Below, piece after piece: positions 1 to 6,720 of a stretch of 26,951 nucleotides of DNA (positions are counted from its first letter, which is position 1; every line of letters starts with the position of its first letter). The stretch is from Planctomycetota bacterium. Lineage in GTDB: Bacteria; Planctomycetota; Planctomycetia; Pirellulales; Pirellulaceae. The notes below the pieces were generated by a model that was not told the origin of the DNA, made no database searches, and saw only the letters and a program-made list of their open reading frames with translations. The DNA lies in contig JAJRVM010000061.1 in the NCBI GenBank assembly GCA_024277285.1, positions 1 to 26,951 on the forward strand. Reading direction: 5' to 3'. Position numbers and translations under genes: made by a program.

Positions 1-501
1 AAGACCGAGCACCACGGCCGACACCGGATCATCTACCTCGGCCCCCGTGCTCAGAAAGTGCTCGGCCCGGTGTTGAAAAACGACGTGAACGCGTACTTGT
101 TCAGCCCACGCGAGGTCATGATGCAAGTGCGACATGGACTGGGGATGAACCGCAAAACGCCAATGACCCCCTCCCAGCGGAGACGGCGTCCCCAAAAGAG
201 CCCCAAGAGGGCTCCTGGAGATCACTACAAGACCAGCAGCTATGAGCACGCAATTCATCGGGGATGTGACCGGGCATTCCCGTTGCCTGAGGGAGCGTCA
301 AAAGAACAGCAGAAGAAGTGGCGCGAGGATCACAGGTGGTCGCCGAATCAGCTGAGGCACAATGCAGCTACGTTCTTGCGAAAGGAATTCGGTATCGAGG
401 CCGCCCGCGTTGTACTAGGCCATAGCTCCGCTGCTATCACGGAAGTCTACGCCGAATTGGACTTGACGAAAGCGGCTGACATCATGGCGAAAGTGGGGTA
501 G
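1..501 (+). CDS. Tyrosine recombinase/integrase, C-terminal part (cut by window start)
   Basis: The frame is open from base 1, so this is the 3' end of a longer gene. The visible 166 residues are the catalytic half of a tyrosine recombinase, which cuts and rejoins DNA through a phosphotyrosine. Near the window start the KTEHHGRHR stretch fits the beta-hairpin lysine region. Toward the end, SPNQLRHNAATFL supplies the H-x-L-R box, VLGHSS the second histidine, and ITEVYAELD the tyrosine nucleophile. The arginine of box I lies outside the window. A basic, low-complexity insert (RRRRPQKSPKRAPGDH) precedes the active-site boxes. In my recollection this variant is common in planctomycete genomes, often in many copies. 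It converges with the gene ending at 632. Whether the full gene is intact cannot be judged. Confidence 0.88.
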   Translation, partial: KTEHHGRHRIIYLGPRAQKVLGPVLKNDVNAYLFSPREVMMQVRHGLGMNRKTPMTPSQRRRRPQKSPKRAPGDHYKTSSYEHAIHRGCDRAFPLPEGASKEQQKKWREDHRWSPNQLRHNAATFLRKEFGIEAARVVLGHSSAAITEVYAELDLTKAADIMAKVG

Positions 502-631
502 GCTGCCGATTCCGGTACCGGCAACCAGATTGCCGTGCGGCCTTCGCCGATCGTCGATGACGGCAGGCGGAGGCTGAACCGTACCTTCCTTCGTGTTAGA
601 AAGCGAATCCATAATCAGACGCCAAGCATCG

Positions 632-1807
632 TCAGCGAACGGTGAATATGTCGCTCGCAAAACGAGCCCCCAGAGGATCATCGAGCCGTCTCAGGGCACG
701 AACGGCCCGGTCTTCATCGTGCTGTGTGATGAAATCCCAGTGTTGCCGGCGGACCAGAGAGATAAACAACCCACACGGGTTGCTGGCACCGACACGACAC
801 GCGCGTTCGGCGGCTCCGAAGAATCGTAGGCGATCGCATGGCGTGCCAGAAACCAGACGCTTTTGAATTGCCTGGCGGTAGAGTTCTTCAAGGCGAGTCG
901 GGTCGATGAGATCTTCAGCCATCACGCGCCTGAGGATTGGCGGCTTTGGCTGGTTGTTTTGGTCGGAGACACCAACAGGTCCGCGTTTGGCGGGTTCATG
1001 GTTCTTAGCTCTCGAAGAGAGTTTCTTGTTCTCTATTGGGGGTGGCGTTCCGGACTCTTTCACGCAATGAGGCGGTGGCGATTCGCTCACCTCTCGCGCG
1101 TGACTCCACTGGAGGTTGATCACGACAGGCAGACCCCATCGATTCAGCTGACACTGGGTTGCCTCCCTGGTGACAAGCCATCCAAGTTCGACCAACTCCT
1201 TGCGTGCAGCTTTGACCGTCCGAACATCGACATCGAAAACCTCCGCGATCCACGAAGCCTTACACCTTCCGCCGGAGACGCATTCGCCGCTTCGATAGAA
1301 TAAACAGCGGAGTAGATGCCCAAACGCCGTCGCAATGATTGATGACCGTCCACTCTGGGCCAAGTATCGTAGCAGCCTGCGCGGAACGGGCACGATGCGT
1401 CGCGTGCTTTGCACACCCTTGATGCGGATTGCTGCGCTGGAGTCAGTGACGGAACTGAGAATTGAAACTGATCGGGGAATCGACAAACCCTTGCCCGATC
1501 TGATCAACAGCCCCATGCGCACGAGACGCCGCATCGCACGACGGATTGAAACATCGTTTCGGGAACCAACGAGGGAATGAATCTCGGCCAAGCGAAACCT
1601 CGGCGACCTGTGCTGCTCAAGCTCGCAGCGCCTCGAAATCAGCTCTAAACTGGCCAGCCATACTCTGAGCTCCAACAAGGTAAGATTCTTTGCTCTATAG
1701 GCCCACCAGGCGGCTAAGAGCACACCTGTGGACACGAGAGTGAACCCACCTTCGGGCTTTCTTGCGGTGATTCGGAGTTCATTCTCCAGGTTCTTATTTC
1801 CAGTCAT
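632..1807 (-). CDS. Double winged-helix protein, likely plasmid-type replication initiator
   Basis: The protein is 391 aa from the ATG at 1807; an upstream TTG at 1909 would add 34 arginine-rich residues of doubtful coding quality. Two winged-helix-like segments can be seen. One lies at about residues 35-95 (LTLLELRVWLASLELI, then VSIRRAMRRLVRMGLLIRSG). The other lies at about 140-220 (SWIAEVFDVDVRTVKAARKE, then LGWLVTRE). A proline/lysine-rich linker follows. The C-terminal helical part (ERACRVGASNPCGLFISLV, ITQHDEDRAVRALRRL) resembles the tails of replication-initiator or primosome-loading proteins. It is divergent from the ParA/RHH pair, with about 600 bp of palindrome-bearing DNA between them, the usual layout of a replication/partition module. 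The replication role is inferred from structure and context; a plain transcription regulator is the alternative. Confidence 0.6.
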   Translation of the reverse strand: MTGNKNLENELRITARKPEGGFTLVSTGVLLAAWWAYRAKNLTLLELRVWLASLELISRRCELEQHRSPRFRLAEIHSLVGSRNDVSIRRAMRRLVRMGLLIRSGKGLSIPRSVSILSSVTDSSAAIRIKGVQSTRRIVPVPRRLLRYLAQSGRSSIIATAFGHLLRCLFYRSGECVSGGRCKASWIAEVFDVDVRTVKAARKELVELGWLVTREATQCQLNRWGLPVVINLQWSHAREVSESPPPHCVKESGTPPPIENKKLSSRAKNHEPAKRGPVGVSDQNNQPKPPILRRVMAEDLIDPTRLEELYRQAIQKRLVSGTPCDRLRFFGAAERACRVGASNPCGLFISLVRRQHWDFITQHDEDRAVRALRRLDDPLGARFASDIFTVR

Positions 1808-1993
1808 TTTTCGACGCCGTGTTTGGGCGGACACTCTGCGGGCGCCCGCGTTACCCGATGGTGAGCTTTGAAGATGAGGCAATGCGATCGGCAGGATCGC
1901 GTCGAACAAAGTATTGACGCACGCGACGAAATGCGCTACGACGAGAATGCAACTTCACCGTCGTTGATCGACATTCATCAACTGCTGAACGCG

Positions 1994-2015
1994 AGCGGCC
2001 ACCGTGATGGCCGCT
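1994..2015. repeat. Perfect 8-bp inverted repeat
   Basis: AGCGGCCA and TGGCCGCT flank the 6-nt spacer CCGTGA. No T-run follows on either strand, so a protein-binding site or origin structure is more likely than an intrinsic terminator. It lies between the divergent replication-like and partition genes. Confidence 0.5.
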
Positions 2016-2373
2016 TACGCTGTTGGGCTCCCTATTCAGTTCACCAAGTAGTCTCTGTTCAGATTCAGATGCGTTTTGAGCGATGAAGGCTCAAGACATT
2101 CCGATTCCGATCACAATCAACGTAGATCGGTTTGCGGAAACTGGGCAAGCCCGAATTATGACAACTCGCGAATATCGAAGGCCTGCATGCCCGATGTCCC
2201 GCAGGCCGGGAGTCCTGCTAGCAGTGCCACCGCGTGACATCCTCCACCAAAAGAACGCCTTGCGCTCGCCTTCGACATGCGGTAAGCAGGAAGTACACGC
2301 TCGCCAGCCATCGGGATTTCCGGAAAGCAGGATGTCCGAATGGACGCCGCGCGTGGAAAAAACGATGAACAAT

Positions 2374-2386
2374 GTTTGAATCAAAC
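2374..2386. promoter_or_regulatory. Candidate operator/parS: GTTTGA-A-TCAAAC
   Basis: This is a perfect 6-1-6 inverted repeat ending 18 bp before the parA start codon and just ahead of its ribosome-binding site (GGAGGG at 2396-2401). The same half-site recurs as an 18-bp perfect palindrome at 4330-4347, downstream of the partition genes. Ribbon-helix-helix proteins bind short inverted or direct repeats of this size, so the product of the next gene but one is the obvious candidate ligand. That pairing is an inference. Confidence 0.5.
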
Positions 2387-2404
2387 TGAATTGCGGAGGG
2401 AATT

Positions 2405-3301
2405 ATGAAACAGAACACGCCACTCGGAATCGTTATTGCCGTTGGCAATCAGAAAGGCGGGACCGGAAAAACAACGAACAGCGTGCACCTCGCCGCAGCG
2501 CTGGGTCTGCGCGGGTACCGGTGCCTGATTGTCGATCTCGATCCAGCCGCAGGAGCCACGCGTCATCTTGGCGTACCTGAGAACAGCTACGCGGGCTCGC
2601 TGGAGCTTCTGACAACAGACGAGACCGTTCAAACGCTTGCGATCACGGACGATCTTCCCAAGGGTGTGCACCTGGTCTCTTCGAGGCCGCAGCTTTCCGA
2701 GTTGGACGTGCTGCTCTCCAAGTTTGTCGATCGGACCTGCATCCTGGATCAGCCTTTGGCGCTAGCAAGGCAGAACTACGATTTTGTATTCCTTGATACG
2801 CCACCCTCTGCTGCCGCCATAACGACAGTCGCAGCCTACGCATCGTCGGAGTGGTTTCTTCTTTCAGCATTCCCGCACCCGTTGTCTCTGGGCGGGCTTT
2901 CTGAAGCGTTTAACGACATCGCTGACGTGCGCGCCCGCCGCAATCCCGAACTGGAGGTGCTCGGGATTGTGTTCACGAACGTCGATGGCCGGGCGACTAG
3001 ACTGAAGGCCGAACTCGATACTGTTGTCAACGATGCCATGCCGGGCCGTCGATTCAGCACCGTCATTTCTCAGGCGGTGATTATCCCGATGCTATCCGGC
3101 AAGGGCAAAACTCTTTTTCAGATCCCGAAGTTCGAGCGGATTCGCGTGGCTAGGCAGTACAAGCAGCTTGCCGCGGAAGTTGAACACCGCGTGCTGAATC
3201 GCGACGCCTATCTGGCTGGCGAACTGGAAGAATTGCCACTGCTTGCCACCCCGCCCGTGGTAGTAGCGGATGAGCTGGACGTTGCTTTGGCGATGGGGTG
3301 A
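2405..3301 (+). CDS. parA: ParA-family partition ATPase
   Basis: The product is 298 aa and carries the deviant Walker A box KGGTGKTT at residues 17-24, with the signature lysine (K17) and the P-loop lysine (K22). The A' region LIVDLDP is at 41-47 and the Walker B region FVFLDTPPS at about 127-135. This is the standard ParA/MinD fold, which forms an ATP-dependent dimer on nucleoid DNA and moves partition complexes. There is no N-terminal DNA-binding domain, so autoregulation would rest on the partner protein. The ATG at 2405 is preceded by GGAGGG with 3-4 nt spacing. Its stop overlaps the start of the next gene, which suggests translational coupling. Segregation of a low-copy replicon is the expected role; other ParA-like positioning roles are possible but less likely here. 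Confidence 0.93.
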   Translation: MKQNTPLGIVIAVGNQKGGTGKTTNSVHLAAALGLRGYRCLIVDLDPAAGATRHLGVPENSYAGSLELLTTDETVQTLAITDDLPKGVHLVSSRPQLSELDVLLSKFVDRTCILDQPLALARQNYDFVFLDTPPSAAAITTVAAYASSEWFLLSAFPHPLSLGGLSEAFNDIADVRARRNPELEVLGIVFTNVDGRATRLKAELDTVVNDAMPGRRFSTVISQAVIIPMLSGKGKTLFQIPKFERIRVARQYKQLAAEVEHRVLNRDAYLAGELEELPLLATPPVVVADELDVALAMG

Positions 3302-3786
3302 CCATGGCGAAAGCACTGAGCAACAAACCGCCGACGAGTTCGGTTGCGCGGCTCTTTGACCAAGGCGCCGTCGCCCGAGCGCTGTCGCCCACGACCCCGT
3401 CTGGGCAACCGCCCGTGCCTGTCAGTATTCAACCTGCGCTGCACGACAGCCGTGCTTTACAACCAACCGTTATCAAACGGGAATTCGTTCTCACGCCGTC
3501 GTCTGAGGAATCCCTGACTCGCTTGGTGCAGGTCTATCGACATGCAACGGGCACGCGACTCAGCAACAGTCACGTGATGCGGATCGTGCTTCGCGGCGTT
3601 GCGCATGGGCTGTCTGCGATTGAGCGGGAGGCAAACCAGATTGGCTCGCTCAAGCTCCCAAGCAACGCAAAGGAGCGAGAAGCCGAGAGAGAACAATTCG
3701 AGAAGATACTGGCCACGAGCTTTATCGCTGCGATGCGTACGCTGCCGGCCCTTGAGTGCTCGATGCTGCAGATAACGCTTGAGTAA
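3298..3786 (+). CDS. Ribbon-helix-helix protein, likely ParA partner (centromere-binding)
   Basis: The product is 162 aa from a GTG overlapping the parA stop, or 160 aa from the ATG at 3304. Residues 1-55 are proline- and alanine-rich and probably disordered; such tails often touch ParA. Residues about 58-105 show the ribbon-helix-helix pattern: a short beta strand (KREFVLT), helix one (ESLTRLVQVYRHATG), a turn (LSNS), and helix two (HVMRIVLRGVAHGL). The charged C-terminus is probably helical. Small RHH proteins encoded directly after a short ParA are known as type Ib-like centromere binders. The two related palindromes at 2374 and 4330 flank this gene pair and could be its sites. No experimental family member is recognised by name. 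Confidence 0.65.
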   Translation: MTMAKALSNKPPTSSVARLFDQGAVARALSPTTPSGQPPVPVSIQPALHDSRALQPTVIKREFVLTPSSEESLTRLVQVYRHATGTRLSNSHVMRIVLRGVAHGLSAIEREANQIGSLKLPSNAKEREAEREQFEKILATSFIAAMRTLPALECSMLQITLE

Positions 3787-4151
3787 GATTTCAAAACCGT
3801 GTTATCCTCCACGGATGAACAGACTAAAGCATCCATCATTATGCTTCAACTGCCGTCGTCGGCTCACTTCCTCGCCGGTTGTGTATCATGTGCGCGCGTA
3901 CTCGCTCTGGTTCCTTCAAGTTGTCATCGTGGCCACAGCCATTCACTTTTGGTTGCCCCGGTAGGCTTAGGCGTATTTGCAGGGAACTCGCGAATTTGAG
4001 CACGCTGGCGCGCTCAGATAGCGTGCAGAGCAAGAAGCCGTGTCGCGTGTTCCACGGAGGTATCGTCGTTTCCTTGCGGGTTCTCGAAGGCCCGAAACCA
4101 ACCCACATCTTAAGATTTACCAAAGAGATTAGAACTCTATACCCCGGAAAC

Positions 4152-4177
4152 GAAATGCCGATGTAAACCGGCATTTC
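4152..4177. repeat. 9-bp hairpin (GAAATGCCG / CGGCATTTC)
   Basis: Perfect 9-bp arms surround an 8-nt loop. There is no T-run after it on the plus strand, so a classical terminator is not supported. It might terminate plus-strand transcription from parA imperfectly or be a protein-binding dyad. Confidence 0.4.
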
Positions 4178-4329
4178 ATGTCGCAAGGGTCCAAGCCATC
4201 GCATCTCCCGCTCAGTCCGTGATGGCCACCTAACGTATGTGCCTGAACGGTCGCTACTACCGCGACAGCGAAGACCGGGGTGGATGCAGACTTGGCTTTG
4301 CTTCTACCGATTCGACCCTATCACAACCC

Positions 4330-4347
4330 ATGTTTGAATTCAAACAT
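4330..4347. promoter_or_regulatory. 18-bp perfect palindrome ATGTTTGAATTCAAACAT, candidate parS/operator
   Basis: Both strands read identically over 18 bp. The half-site TGTTTGA is the same as that of the 13-bp inverted repeat directly upstream of parA. Finding the motif at both ends of the partition cassette and in near-perfect symmetry suggests a binding site for the RHH protein. A partial copy (GTTTGAATCAAG) is seen at 21763-21774 upstream of the DUF932 gene. Confidence 0.5.
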
Positions 4348-4488
4348 TGTCTTACGTCACCATGGCGACGGTGTTTTCTCGTTCTTAAGTGCCTCTGGTG
4401 TAGCAGCTCGTACGATCGTGGCGTATGTGTCCCTTCACTCGTCGGATAGAACGTGATTTGCATCTCGAAATGTGATATCCAGGAAGCA

Positions 4489-4720
4489 AGCGAAACAATG
4501 TTTTGCTGCTGTCAGAAACGTTCAACGCGTGTCTGACGCTATCGATTTGGGCGACGACATCCGAGAACGCGGCCTTACCAGCCGCCGAAAGGAGACGGAG
4601 TTAACCAACCGTCATGTCATCGACCCGTAGAGCCGGATGCATCGAGAGGTGCTTGTCCGGTTCGAGAGAGGCTCCTGAAAGTAAACCACTTCAGTAAAAC
4701 GAAGTTTCAATCTTCAGGTT
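4489..4720 (+). ncRNA. 3' portion of a group II intron-like RNA (domain V and probable domain VI)
   Basis: Bases 4630-4663 form an intact group II intron domain V of exactly 34 nt. It starts with GAGCCGGA, including the catalytic AGC triad. There are nine lower pairs, a 2-nt bulge on the 3' strand, five upper pairs and a GAGA (GNRA) tetraloop. Three bases upstream, a multibranched domain is closed by 4549-4560 with 4614-4626, matching an ORF-less domain IV. Two further hairpins are at 4489-4507 and 4511-4537. Downstream, CCTGAA (4674-4679) pairs with TTCAGG (4713-4718), enclosing ACTTC/GAAGT, and fits domain VI. The intron's 5' end and any maturase/reverse transcriptase are not identifiable, so this may be a remnant or part of a composite RNA. 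The domain V call is strong and the outer limits are approximate. Confidence 0.7.
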
Positions 4721-4740
4721 CGATCTCATGCTCATGCACG

Positions 4741-5622
4741 GAATGTGGGCGACCGGGACAGACCCGCCTTCGGGTGGGCCGTCACGTTCAAAGCCGGTAA
4801 TCAATCCGGCCCACGGGGTTCGTGACCTTTATGGTTCGTTCAACGTGGCTGGCGTCGGGAGTCCTCGTCTGGTGACAGGCGGGGTCGGGCGGATGATAAC
4901 GCTCGGCGATGGGACGAAAAATCCCACGATGAATAGCTCAACGACGAAAGGGGCGAAAGCCCTTGCCAGGAAACGCTTTCGGAGACGGTGCCGAACCGCG
5001 ATAGAAAGACCTCTGCCGATGGGTAGCTGAGGAGCTTCTGTGTTCTGCCCGGCGAAATCGCTCTCGCAATCGCGAGTGCGGAAACTATGCCTGAGCGGGA
5101 GCTTGGGACATACGGCACAGGTCAAGCGACGTGACCGATTGTGTAATGAACGTGAATAACCGAGGAAGGGCTCATCCTGCCGGTGTGGTAGCCGGTGCCT
5201 GGCTTGTCAGCCTGGTGCTTCAAACGGGTGAGTCTGGGAGTGTGCTCTGATTAGAAAGCGGGCGGGAGCCCGGCGGTGTCCGCTGCAAGGCAGTGGCGGT
5301 CCGTTTGCGTACTAACGGGTGGTGCCGAGTGCAATGCAACGACGAAAGGAGCGACGGGTTTTTACCCATTTCGATAGCGTGGCCAACGGTGGTTGAAGGT
5401 GCGAGGGAATTCCACATTCAACCGCCGGATGGCTTCTGTGAAAGGCGATGCAGTGCGGTCAAACGAGACCGCTTCGGGAGAAGCGGCGTCGTTTGGCAGT
5501 GTGATGACAGCGGACAGTTGGAGTGTGCTCCGCGTCCGCTGGAGGTTTTCAATTCGCTACGCCTATGAATTGGGGCGGGACTATTCTTAGGAATACAGCC
5601 CCGCCACAAGAGGCGTAGCGAA
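4741..5622 (+). ncRNA. Large structured RNA candidate upstream of two unknown genes
   Basis: Nearly 900 bases without a convincing protein frame are packed with stable plus-strand hairpins. They include CCCGCC-TTCG-GGTGGG (4763-4778), GTCACG/CGTGAC enclosing GCCGG/CCGGC (4781-4826), TGGGA/TCCCA (4910-4926), GGGC-GAAA-GCCC (4951-4962), CTCGC/GCGAG (5063-5076), CCGCTGC/GCAGTGG (5280-5296) and a long helix at 5460-5495 with CCGCTTC-GGGA-GAAGCGG at its tip. UUCG, GAAA and GGGA tetraloops indicate RNA selection. The element ends in the hairpin at 5553-5622, just ahead of the 66-aa gene. It might be domains I-III of a second, divergent group II intron or an undescribed RNA. I did not match it to HEARO, GOLLD or OLE RNAs. 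Confidence 0.55.
5553..5622 (+). ncRNA. Terminal long hairpin of the structured RNA
   Basis: TTCGCTACGCCT (5553-5564) pairs perfectly over 12 bp with AGGCGTAGCGAA (5611-5622). Inside it a second helix pairs GGCGGG (5574-5579) with CCCGCC, and the tip is TATTC-TTAG-GAATA (5582-5595). It ends only 26 bp upstream of the AGGAG ribosome-binding site of the next gene. It could close the RNA element or regulate that gene. Confidence 0.65.
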
Positions 5623-5659
5623 AAGTTGGAAGGAGGATTTGCCAAGAAAGGAGAACAAC

Positions 5660-5860
5660 GTGGGTTGGTGGAAAACGGTTGGCGGTGGCGTCATCGGTGA
5701 TGCGGCGGTCGATTATCTTGAGGAACTCGACGGGCCATGGATTGAGCCCGAAGATGTTCCGGTCGAGGTAAGAGCGGAGATTGCATCGCTCTATCTGCAA
5801 GGGATTGGTCGACCACCAAGCGAGCAGGACTTGCGAGACCTGCTTGCGTTCAGTCGGTGA
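5660..5860 (+). CDS. Small acidic protein of unknown function (66 aa)
   Basis: I start the gene at GTG 5660 because AGGAG at 5648-5652 sits 7 nt ahead; the TTG at 5639 has its Shine-Dalgarno only 2 nt away. The product begins with a tryptophan pair (VGWWKTVGGGVIGDAAVDYL). It continues as an acidic helix-rich segment ending in GRPPSEQDLRDLLAFSR, a pattern resembling a substrate- or protein-binding helix pair. There is no signal peptide or membrane segment. I recall similar small proteins starting with GWW and a GD motif in planctomycetes but know no function. It is followed after 110 bp by the 217-aa gene in the same direction and probably forms a pair with it behind the structured RNA. Confidence 0.6.
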   Translation: MGWWKTVGGGVIGDAAVDYLEELDGPWIEPEDVPVEVRAEIASLYLQGIGRPPSEQDLRDLLAFSR

Positions 5861-5970
5861 GATGCCGGTCGAGGTTCGTGTATATCACGAAAGGTTTTGA
5901 GGCTTTCAGGGGAGATTGTGCCATAACAACGTCCTCAACTTTGTTTGACAACAACCGTAACGGAGGATGA

Positions 5971-6624
5971 GTGTATCGCTGTGAAGCAACAACCGTGGGC
6001 GGGTTCGTCCAACAACTTGCCGTGGCCTACGTGCAACACGGATACTGGTTCTACGTCACCGGCGAGATTTCGGAACGCAAGTGCCCGCTGGCGGTCGATG
6101 CAAAACTCATCGACCGATACGAGATTGCGATTTCAAAATGGTCGCGAGCGAGAAGGAAGCAAAGCGGCGGTGCCAACGTCCAGTACATTCGTTTCGGACG
6201 CTTCTTCGTGCTGATTGCAACACGCGGCGAGCATCGTTTCTTCGAGGGTGAGCCGAATTTTCAAGACATTCGCCGGAATTCGTTGAGCTTCGCGGGATAC
6301 TCCATCGGCTTCAAGCTGGGAGCGGACCGCAAGTGGCACGTTTCGGTGCGGATTCATCCGGCGGAGTACCTGAAGCTCAAGGCGTATCTTCTCGACCTGG
6401 CTACGCGACGTTCCGTCGAGAATCTTACGGCTGAGTTCCAAGGGATTCCGTTTGAACCCTATGCCCCGGTGCGACGTCAGTTTCTAAATATCCTTCGTGC
6501 CGTAAACCGAAAGCGGAAGGAGGCCGGGTTCGAGTTGGTGCCTGTCGAAGCGCTTCGACTTCGACGGCGGATGCTTAAACCATTTGGGCATGTGGAGCCA
6601 GCGGCGGAACGGTCGTACGATTAA
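5971..6624 (+). CDS. Conserved-looking protein of unknown function (217 aa)
   Basis: The start is GTG 5971, with GGAGG at 5962-5966. The protein is rich in aromatic and basic residues: MYRCEATTVGGFVQQLAVAY and GYWFYVTGEI near the start, then DAKLIDRYEIAISKW, QYIRFGRFFVLIATRGEHRFF, and a C-terminal half containing PFEPYAPVRRQFLNILRAVN and LRLRRRMLKPFG. No membrane segment or known catalytic motif is visible. The ordered pattern of short beta strands and basic patches would suit nucleic-acid binding. I recall a family with this same layout in planctomycetes, without assigned function. Its position directly behind a large structured RNA suggests an RNA-protein mobile unit or an RNA-binding role. 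This is an inference from context. It ends convergently with the defence operon. Confidence 0.72.
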   Translation: MYRCEATTVGGFVQQLAVAYVQHGYWFYVTGEISERKCPLAVDAKLIDRYEIAISKWSRARRKQSGGANVQYIRFGRFFVLIATRGEHRFFEGEPNFQDIRRNSLSFAGYSIGFKLGADRKWHVSVRIHPAEYLKLKAYLLDLATRRSVENLTAEFQGIPFEPYAPVRRQFLNILRAVNRKRKEAGFELVPVEALRLRRRMLKPFGHVEPAAERSYD

Positions 6625-6641
6625 CGCCGAACAGCTTTGGA

Positions 6642-6664
6642 ACCAGACCACTGCTACGTCTGGT
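6642..6664. terminator. Weak terminator-like hairpin between convergent genes
   Basis: ACCAGAC (6642-6648) and GTCTGGT (6658-6664) form a 7-bp stem with a 9-nt loop, halfway between the plus-strand gene ending at 6624 and the minus-strand gene ending at 6721. No T-run follows on either strand, so efficiency is doubtful. Its site in a convergent gap is the main argument. Confidence 0.3.
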
Positions 6665-6720
6665 CAATGGCGTCCCCTGTTAATCGTCCCTTGCATATAT
6701 TGCAGTCATTCAATTGGGCG

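Larger units (their letters stand above)
1808..2404. other. Gene-free region between the replication-like gene and parA
   Basis: This stretch of about 600 bp separates two divergent genes and should hold both promoters. No open frame in it looks coding. It contains three dyads: 1994-2015, 2076-2094 (TTGAGC, loop GATGAAG, GCTCAA) and 2374-2386. I did not see a clear array of direct repeats (iterons) or a DnaA box set by eye, so calling it an origin would be speculation. Confidence 0.5.
3787..4488. other. Gene-free region downstream of the partition genes
   Basis: About 700 bp carries no convincing coding frame on either strand. It holds a 9-bp hairpin (4152-4177) and an 18-bp perfect palindrome (4330-4347). 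The 3' end abuts the structured RNA region. I looked for reverse-transcriptase motifs that would accompany the intron domain V downstream and found none. Confidence 0.6.

Noticed and set aside
502..631. CCGGTACCGG palindrome as integrase attachment core
   Set aside because: No second copy was found and such GC palindromes are expected by chance; it could equally be part of a terminator for the convergent genes.
863..1303. 146-aa plus-strand frame opposite the replication-like gene
   Set aside because: It is antisense to a longer frame with clear winged-helix patterns and reads as its shadow.
3839..4204. 121-aa minus-strand open frame that might be a reverse-transcriptase remnant for the intron
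   Set aside because: No YxDD or other RT motif, no ribosome-binding site and no coding-like composition.
4728..5030. 100-aa open frame inside the structured region
   Set aside because: The frame runs through several strong hairpins, is glycine/serine/arginine-rich without any domain pattern, and has no Shine-Dalgarno.
4489..5622. HEARO/IscB omega-RNA or other RNA-guided nuclease locus
   Set aside because: No HNH or RuvC-bearing protein (IscB, TnpB) follows; the downstream proteins lack these motifs.
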